From Thalassotalea insulae (lineage in GTDB: Bacteria; Pseudomonadota; Gammaproteobacteria; Enterobacterales; Alteromonadaceae): a stretch of DNA of 64,000 bases. Within the stretch, counting starts at the first letter, position 1. Every line of letters starts with the position of its first letter. The notes under the pieces are model-generated. The model saw nothing but the letters and a program-made list of their open reading frames with translations, ran no database searches and was not told the DNA's origin. The position numbers and the translations under genes were made by a program. The DNA is taken from positions 3,782,001 to 3,846,000 of the forward strand of contig NZ_BSST01000001.1 in NCBI RefSeq assembly GCF_030161395.1. Direction: 5' to 3'. Positions 58,653 to 64,000 of this stretch are shown piece by piece.

Positions 58653-59084
58653 CTAAAAAGGGTCTTTTAAAATTTTGTCTATTACCCAGCGATCATCAAG
58701 TTGAATTAGCGAGATGCGTTTGACATCTTTTAGTCTTTCATCGTTATAACTACCATCAAAATATAAGGTGATCACGGCTTTGTTTTTAAATTGCTCACGC
58801 ACTTTAACACCACTCGAATCAGGCTCTACCATCACTTTATCATAAGACATATTAAAAATGTGTCTTGCCACAGCTTTCGGCGATTTATAATGCATAATGA
58901 TCCGTGAAAGTTTTGGGCTACAGACGGATGCTGCTTTTTCTAGGTTTTTTTCATTATACAGGGCATTGAAAAACGCAATGGCGACTTTTTCAGGGTTATC
59001 GATTTCTTTGATTTGCTCTTCTTGATCTCCGCAAGCACTGAGCAAAAATAACAATGGAAATATTAAATATATAAAGTATTTCAT
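58653..59084 (-). CDS. DUF4878-like lipoprotein
   Basis: The 143-residue protein has a lipobox LSAC at residues 15-18. The mature part starts NPEKVAIAFFNALYNEKN, followed by RIIMHYKSPKAVARH and a late RISLIQLDDRWVIDKI, which resembles DUF4878/NTF2-like lipoproteins. No catalytic residues are seen. It is the gene after cysK on the minus strand, about 98 bases away with a terminator between, so it is probably transcribed separately. Confidence 0.72.
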   Translation of the reverse strand: MKYFIYLIFPLLFLLSACGDQEEQIKEIDNPEKVAIAFFNALYNEKNLEKAASVCSPKLSRIIMHYKSPKAVARHIFNMSYDKVMVEPDSSGVKVREQFKNKAVITLYFDGSYNDERLKDVKRISLIQLDDRWVIDKILKDPF

Positions 59085-59137
59085 CTTGATGTATTAACTA
59101 ACGACTAATAGCCACATAATACATGATTTTAATTAAT

Positions 59138-59166
59138 AAAAAAGGCGCATCATGCGCCTTATTTTT
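59138..59166 (-). terminator. Rho-independent terminator of cysK
   Basis: AAGGCGCAT and ATGCGCCTT form a short stem; the minus-strand reading continues into T residues. Confidence 0.88.
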
Positions 59167-59182
59167 AAGTAGTTATGAAGAG

Positions 59183-60151
59183 CTACTGAACGAGTTCTTT
59201 GTCCGAGAAGCTGTCAGTGAATAGCGCGCTGGATAAATAGCGCTCTGCTGAGCTTGGTAAAATAACGACAATATTTTTACCTTCATTCTCTGGTTTTTCC
59301 GCTAAGCGTTTAGCAGCAACAACGGCGGCACCAGAAGAAATACCGGCTAAGATCCCTTCTTCTTTCATTAATCGATGCGCCATTTCCATCGCGTCATCAT
59401 TTGACACTTGTTCAACTGCATCAATAACTTCTAGATCTAAGTTGCCAGGAATAAAGCCTGCGCCGATGCCTTGAATTTTATGTGGTCCCGGTTTAAGTTC
59501 TTCACCTGCTAATTTTTGTGAAATAACAGGGGAGTCCGTTGGTTCAACCGCAACCGATAAAACATCTTTACCTTGAGTATTTTTAAGATAACGACTGACA
59601 CCAGTAATAGTGCCGCCAGTACCAACACCGGCAACAAAAATATCGATATTACCATCGGTATCTTGCCAAATTTCAGGGCCAGTTGTTTTTTCATGGATTT
59701 CTGGGTTAGCTGGGTTATCAAATTGACCCAATAAAACATATTTATCTGGATCTGAATCTTTAATTTCCTGAGCTTTTGCAATAGCCCCACCCATGCCTTT
59801 CGCGCCGTCGGTAAGCTCTAATTTAGCACCTAATGCTGCGAGTAATTTACGACGCTCTAAACTCATAGTAGCTGGCATAGTTAAGGTAATGGCATAACCG
59901 CGTGCTGCTGCGACAAAGGCTAAAGCGATACCCGTATTACCACTTGTTGGTTCGATGATTTCTTTGCCAGCAGTAAGTACACCGCGCTTTTCTGCATCCC
60001 AGATCATATTGGCACCAATACGGCACTTAACACTAAAACTTGGGTTTCTTGCTTCAACTTTTGCGTAAACGTTACCGCCAGTGACACGATTAAGTTTTAC
60101 CAGTGGCGTTTTGCCAATTGAGGTTGAGTTATCTTCAAAAATATTTGACAT
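59183..60151 (-). CDS. cysK: Cysteine synthase A
   Basis: The 322-residue PLP enzyme starts SNIFEDNSTSIGKTPLVKL, has the Schiff-base Lys in PSFSVKCRIG and the TSGNTGIALAF and GVGTGGTITGV substrate- and phosphate-binding loops. It makes cysteine from O-acetylserine and sulfide. The start at 60151 has AAAGGA eight bases upstream; an upstream TTG is not supported. It is divergent from the RDD gene. Confidence 0.95.
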   Translation of the reverse strand: MSNIFEDNSTSIGKTPLVKLNRVTGGNVYAKVEARNPSFSVKCRIGANMIWDAEKRGVLTAGKEIIEPTSGNTGIALAFVAAARGYAITLTMPATMSLERRKLLAALGAKLELTDGAKGMGGAIAKAQEIKDSDPDKYVLLGQFDNPANPEIHEKTTGPEIWQDTDGNIDIFVAGVGTGGTITGVSRYLKNTQGKDVLSVAVEPTDSPVISQKLAGEELKPGPHKIQGIGAGFIPGNLDLEVIDAVEQVSNDDAMEMAHRLMKEEGILAGISSGAAVVAAKRLAEKPENEGKNIVVILPSSAERYLSSALFTDSFSDKELVQ

Positions 60152-60370
60152 CTGCAAATCCTTTGATAATTAATTAGCTAAAATTCGTGTTGAACTAACG
60201 TTTAAACATTACCATTCTCACGATATAGTAATAATAGTAATTGTTATTTCTATAAACAGAAGTTCCGATTAGTTATATCTTATATTTCAAAAAGTAATAA
60301 GTAGCATGTTGCTGCATAATCACCTAAATGTTGACGCTATTATCGTCAGTTGTTGAATTAAGGATAAGTT

Positions 60371-61207
60371 GTGGTTGATAAAAAGCAAATAATTGCCGTT
60401 GAAGAAGCGCAAGGAGCGAGTCCGCTCGATGCAGAAGAAACTAAAAAAATCTTAACACCGTTTGCTTTTGAAATAGACAAATCGTTATTTGGTTTACCAT
60501 TGGCCGTTCCATGGAAACGTGGGCTGGCGTTACTGATAGATTTTATCTTGATCGCCTTATTAGCAGAAACGCCAGGTGAGCTATTGGCATTTGTTGTCGC
60601 AATGACATTTTTTCGCTTAGGCAGCAAAAAAAGGGCTCAACAGCAAGGTAAAAAGCGTAATTTTCGTCGGCGTTTATTACGTTATTTTGGTGCAATGATG
60701 TTATTAGTGCTGTTGTTGTCAACGTTACCTGAGTTCATTGAGCAGTATACAGATAGCGCGTCAGCTGAAATATCGGAAATGGCTAAACCTGTGATTGAGC
60801 AAAGTTCAGCACCGTTAAAAGAGCTTGAAAAGCGTGAGCGAACCAATGCTCCACATAGTAACAGCGAGATGATTTATAAAGGGGTAGAATGGCTCAAAGG
60901 CTTAATTAATGATTTAGGTTTAAGTTTTGGCTGGGCTGCATTTTATTTTAGTGTGCTCACTGCAATTTGGCATGGTCAGACACCAGGCAAGCGTTTAATG
61001 CAAATTAAAGTGATCCAGCTTGATGGCACGCCGTTGTCGGTATGGGATAGCTTTGGTCGCTATGGTGGCTATGGAGCAGGGCTGGCAACAGGGTTATTAG
61101 GTTTTATACAAATATACTGGGATCCTAATCGTCAGGCAATTCACGATAAAATTTCATCAACGGTGGTGATCGATTTAAAAAAGCTGAATAGCAGTGAAGC
61201 GCACTAA
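60371..61207 (+). CDS. RDD family membrane protein
   Basis: The 278-residue protein starts at GTG with AAGGA seven bases upstream. It shows the RDD-type opening WKRGLALLIDFILIALLAE near residue 55, a helix near 105-118, a polar stretch and then a second membrane part with GQTPGKRLMQIKVIQLDG and DPNRQAIHDKIS near the end, as in RDD proteins. The N terminus of about 50 residues is hydrophilic. The function of most RDD proteins is unknown; some act as Na+/H+ antiporters. It is divergent from cysK. Confidence 0.85.
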   Translation: MVDKKQIIAVEEAQGASPLDAEETKKILTPFAFEIDKSLFGLPLAVPWKRGLALLIDFILIALLAETPGELLAFVVAMTFFRLGSKKRAQQQGKKRNFRRRLLRYFGAMMLLVLLLSTLPEFIEQYTDSASAEISEMAKPVIEQSSAPLKELEKRERTNAPHSNSEMIYKGVEWLKGLINDLGLSFGWAAFYFSVLTAIWHGQTPGKRLMQIKVIQLDGTPLSVWDSFGRYGGYGAGLATGLLGFIQIYWDPNRQAIHDKISSTVVIDLKKLNSSEAH

Positions 61208-61247
61208 TGCAATTCACTGCTTAATATCGGTTTATTTGCGCTAGGGG

Positions 61248-63626
61248 TTAAGGCATCCAAGCATAGCTGACTTTAGTAAAAAAGGTGCGTTGATCGCGTT
61301 CCAAGCTGTTTAGGTAGTCGTCCTGATAACTATTATCCGAATAACCAAGATAAAACACGGTTTGTGGGTTTAACTTATAGGCGTATATTAGCTGGCTTGA
61401 TAGGTTTTTGTTTGTATTTGACACCTCAGCGTATGGATAGTTAGCGGTATTAATGTCGACGTCGCTGTAAACCAGGTTGAGCTTTAAATAGCTATGAACA
61501 TCAAATTGATAAGAGACTCTAAGTTCAGTTAATTTAGCTTGATAAACATTAGCGCCATCGGCCGTTAACTCACTGTCGGTATAATATATATCAGCTTGTA
61601 AATGGCGGTTGATATTGTAAGAAATGCCAGAAAAAAGCTCTCGATAATCACCAAGACGATTATTGCGATAATCTATTTTGTCGCCGAATTTAAGCTCGGC
61701 TTCCGCAAAAACAGCATTGGTTAATTGTGCACCGCCATATAAAGTGAGTAATTTTTCATTAAATAGGCTGGTGTTATTATCGATTGCCAGGCTAGATTCA
61801 TTGTGGCGTAAACCTACCTTACTTGCATAATCAAAGCTTGCTTCAAAATTTGATTGCATTGGGCCATCAATGGAAAAACTAGAATGCAGTGATCTCTCTA
61901 GCAGCTCGCCTTTTTGGTTATGATTAATCTGCCATTGGCCAGATATTTTCATTTCAGACCACAGAGATTCCGGTTGCCCGTAAAATAATCGATCAACTAA
62001 TATCCGCTCAGAGCGGTAATCGACTTTTGGCATGTAGCCTAAATCTGCGCGAAAGTTTTTGTTGATTCGCTGATGCTCTGCGACTAAGTGCCAATCTTCA
62101 GATTTATGCTCGTAATTGGCTTTAAGTGCACTGCCGGTAAATTCACCCTGTTGTTGGGTTCGATGTACTTGCTCAGAATAAGAGCAGTTACCGAATGTGC
62201 AGCTAGTGGCTGTTTTGTTAGTGCAGTCAGCGGCATTGTCGCTAAAGCAAAAATCACGAAATAAATCATCCGGGTATTGTGTTGCTGAGTTAAGTACCTG
62301 CCCCGAGACAGTGTTTGATTCATCGATTCTATATTTCGAATCAACACCAAGTAGATAGTTGTGATAACTATCGGCTGTTCTTAAGGTACTGATAGCGCCG
62401 ATGGAAAAGTCGTCATTGAAATCATAGCGATATTTAAACGCGGCCGAATGACTTTTTTTGTTTAATGATGCGATCTCTGAGCCGGTATTACCGGGAACAA
62501 TAAAATTAGTTTCAGTATCGTTAGTAATAAACATGCCGTAGTTATGGTTGTTTTTCGTGCCGGTTAATTTTGCACCATAATCTGGATCGGCAATATTGCG
62601 GGTATAAACCAGATCATATTGACTGGCAAAGTAGTCGGCGTTGTCTAAAAAGAAGGGCCGTTTTTCATCATAAAATAATGAATAGGTTTTATTCACACTG
62701 AGCTGACCCGCATCACTTTCTACGGTAGAAAAATCTGGGTTTAGTGTGACATTGAGTAAGGTATTAGCATTGATGCCCCAGCGTAAATCTAAACCTGCAT
62801 CTAGATCATTGTCGCTCTGCCAATCGCTTTGCGGCTGATATATGTCTCTTTCTTCGCTTCGGTTGGCAACTAAAGTTGGTGTTAACATTAGGTTTTTACC
62901 GGTCTCAGCGTTACTAAAGCCTGATATTTCCGGTGCTTGACATAACCAACAATCATTGTCTCTGTCGATTGGGATATGTGAGATGCGCAGTGCAGTATCT
63001 CTTGGATACAAACGGACCAGCTCAAATGCCCAAGTTTTAGTTTGTTTGCTATCGTCAAAATTTAGCATGCGGTAGGGCAGTGCGATTTCGACTTGAAATC
63101 CTTGGCTCGTTAGTTTACCAAACGAATCCCAAATACCGTTCCAGGAATCGTTTGCTGTGCCTTTCATCACGTTTTTGATACTGTCCATTTGTACGCCAAA
63201 CGGATTTACAAAAAACTCATAATTGAGCCGACGATTATTATAGGTATCTAGCTTGATGCCGACGATATCATCGTCCCAGCGGCTATCTCTGTCCCCGAGA
63301 AACGCTTTGATGTGTTCTGGGTGTGGATCATGTGCCAAAAAACTGATGAAAATAAATTCACCATTTTCAATAATTTTTGCTGTTGTTGTAACGGGACTTT
63401 CTTGGTTATTCCACGGCCAGTTTACAGTATCGAGTGAAATAGTTCTTGCCTGCCGCCAGATGGGGTCATCTAAGTTGCCATCAATAGTTGCAGATAAATG
63501 ACTATAGGGAATGTTAACAGTATTTTCGTTATTATTTGCTTGTACTTTATTTAAAAGCAGGAGTAGCGATAGTAAAAAAAATACAGGAAAAAATAACCGA
63601 GAGCAGTAACGACTCTTTGACTGCAT
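61248..63626 (-). CDS. DUF5916 / CBM9-like outer-membrane protein
   Basis: The 792-residue protein has a signal peptide (to about residue 30). A family-9 carbohydrate-binding-like beta sandwich follows (about 37-230: ATIDGNLDDPIWRQA, FISFLAHDPHPEHIK, FFVNPFGVQMDS), then a long DUF5916 region with beta-barrel strands and a typical C-terminal aromatic (FTKVSYAWMP). Such proteins are common in marine Bacteroidetes and Alteromonadales and probably act at the outer membrane on polymers or peptides; the exact role is unknown. A close paralogue begins upstream. Confidence 0.85.
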   Translation of the reverse strand: MQSKSRYCSRLFFPVFFLLSLLLLLNKVQANNNENTVNIPYSHLSATIDGNLDDPIWRQARTISLDTVNWPWNNQESPVTTTAKIIENGEFIFISFLAHDPHPEHIKAFLGDRDSRWDDDIVGIKLDTYNNRRLNYEFFVNPFGVQMDSIKNVMKGTANDSWNGIWDSFGKLTSQGFQVEIALPYRMLNFDDSKQTKTWAFELVRLYPRDTALRISHIPIDRDNDCWLCQAPEISGFSNAETGKNLMLTPTLVANRSEERDIYQPQSDWQSDNDLDAGLDLRWGINANTLLNVTLNPDFSTVESDAGQLSVNKTYSLFYDEKRPFFLDNADYFASQYDLVYTRNIADPDYGAKLTGTKNNHNYGMFITNDTETNFIVPGNTGSEIASLNKKSHSAAFKYRYDFNDDFSIGAISTLRTADSYHNYLLGVDSKYRIDESNTVSGQVLNSATQYPDDLFRDFCFSDNAADCTNKTATSCTFGNCSYSEQVHRTQQQGEFTGSALKANYEHKSEDWHLVAEHQRINKNFRADLGYMPKVDYRSERILVDRLFYGQPESLWSEMKISGQWQINHNQKGELLERSLHSSFSIDGPMQSNFEASFDYASKVGLRHNESSLAIDNNTSLFNEKLLTLYGGAQLTNAVFAEAELKFGDKIDYRNNRLGDYRELFSGISYNINRHLQADIYYTDSELTADGANVYQAKLTELRVSYQFDVHSYLKLNLVYSDVDINTANYPYAEVSNTNKNLSSQLIYAYKLNPQTVFYLGYSDNSYQDDYLNSLERDQRTFFTKVSYAWMP

Positions 63627-63817
63627 GACAGCTCCAATTTTATTATTGTTATCTGCACTGGTGCACAGTATATTCTTGGGAGGGCAAATTTTTACAAATT
63701 TTTGCAGTGATTACAATTTATTCATATGAATTGAGATAAAAAAGCTTGAAAAATCGCTATGTTAAGCTTTTTCATCTTAAAGTAACTCTATTTTTACCGA
63801 GTACTGCTTTTTATATA
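63627..63817. other. Gap between the two DUF5916 genes
   Basis: The 191 bases between the paralogues are AT-rich and contain no gene. A promoter for the downstream gene may lie here but was not resolved. Confidence 0.5.
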
Positions 63818-64000
63818 TTACTTCATCCAAGCATAACTAAACTTCATAAACATACTACGTTGATTACGTGCTAAGTCACGAAAGTTTTCTTCGGTATCGC
63901 TATAATCGGAATAGCCAAGATAAAACACCGTTTGCGGGTTTAGCTTATAGCCATATAATAATTCTGATGAAAGGCTTCTGCTGTGCTTGCTGATATCTTC
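63818..64000 (-). CDS. C-terminal end of a second DUF5916 / CBM9-like protein (partial)
   Basis: The stop codon is at 63818-63820 and the frame runs off the window end. The last 60 residues (YGYKLNPQTVFYLGYSD, ending MFMKFSYAWMK) closely follow those of the neighbouring 792-residue protein (YAYKLNPQTVFYLGYSD, ending FFTKVSYAWMP). It is therefore a tandem paralogue, and the rest lies beyond 64000. Confidence 0.85.
   Translation of the reverse strand, partial: EDISKHSRSLSSELLYGYKLNPQTVFYLGYSDYSDTEENFRDLARNQRSMFMKFSYAWMK

Noticed and set aside
61248..63626. The DUF5916 protein as a TonB-dependent receptor
   Set aside because: There is no TonB box or plug domain; the N-terminal part is a CBM9-like sandwich.

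Overview
The window is a chromosomal segment of a low-GC marine gammaproteobacterium. The 16S sequence, the gene content (MotY, NhaB, rhombosortase, CBM9/DUF5916 barrel proteins) and the synteny dsbB-nhaB-fadR-spoVR suggest Alteromonadales, most likely a Colwelliaceae member such as Colwellia or Thalassotalea. That placement is inference; no database search was run.

Layout. 1-9.6 kb: mixed housekeeping and accessory genes. These are the tail of a DUF3300-like basic protein, an M28 peptidase, YaeQ, a class V aminotransferase, a DUF2235 hydrolase, a DEAD-box helicase, a GFA-family protein and two orphan periplasmic solute-binding-like proteins. 9.6-16.7 kb: a two-gene signalling unit on the minus strand, made of a 2019-residue hybrid kinase (sensor propeller, two kinase cores, three receivers, HPt) and a receiver-GGDEF diguanylate cyclase. 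16.9-20.9 kb: a compact locus that looks like a RiPP (modified peptide) pathway. It has a 56-residue precursor-like peptide, a heme-oxygenase-like diiron protein translationally coupled to it, a papain-family peptidase and, convergent, a B12-binding radical SAM protein with a CX7CX2C cluster motif. This is the best candidate for an undescribed system here. 21.4-32.2 kb: core genes pnp, bamD, rluD, pgeF, clpB (with a sigma-32-like promoter) and pssA.

32.3-38.3 kb: a complete rRNA operon with two tandem promoters, boxA sites, 16S, tRNA-Ala(TGC), tRNA-Ile(GAT), 23S, 5S and a terminator. 38.3-41.5 kb: an orphan ExbD, three identical tRNA-Val(TAC) genes behind one near-consensus promoter, and gltX. 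41.7-51.1 kb: a DUF1707/LiaF-like protein, dsbB, nhaB, fadR and the stress operon prkA-yeaH-spoVR. The nhaB-fadR gap holds what looks like a decayed integron-cassette remnant: a gene 3' end, an attC-like palindrome, and a frameshifted cassette gene.

51.4-64 kb: oxidative-stress genes (sodB, grxD, a 2-Cys peroxiredoxin), rnt and the divergent motY, rhombosortase, tapT, ggt, cysK, an RDD membrane protein, and tandem DUF5916/CBM9 outer-membrane proteins, the second cut by the window end.

MotY and NhaB together point to sodium-driven motility and sodium homeostasis, as expected in a marine bacterium. No CRISPR array, prophage, transposase or complete integron was found.
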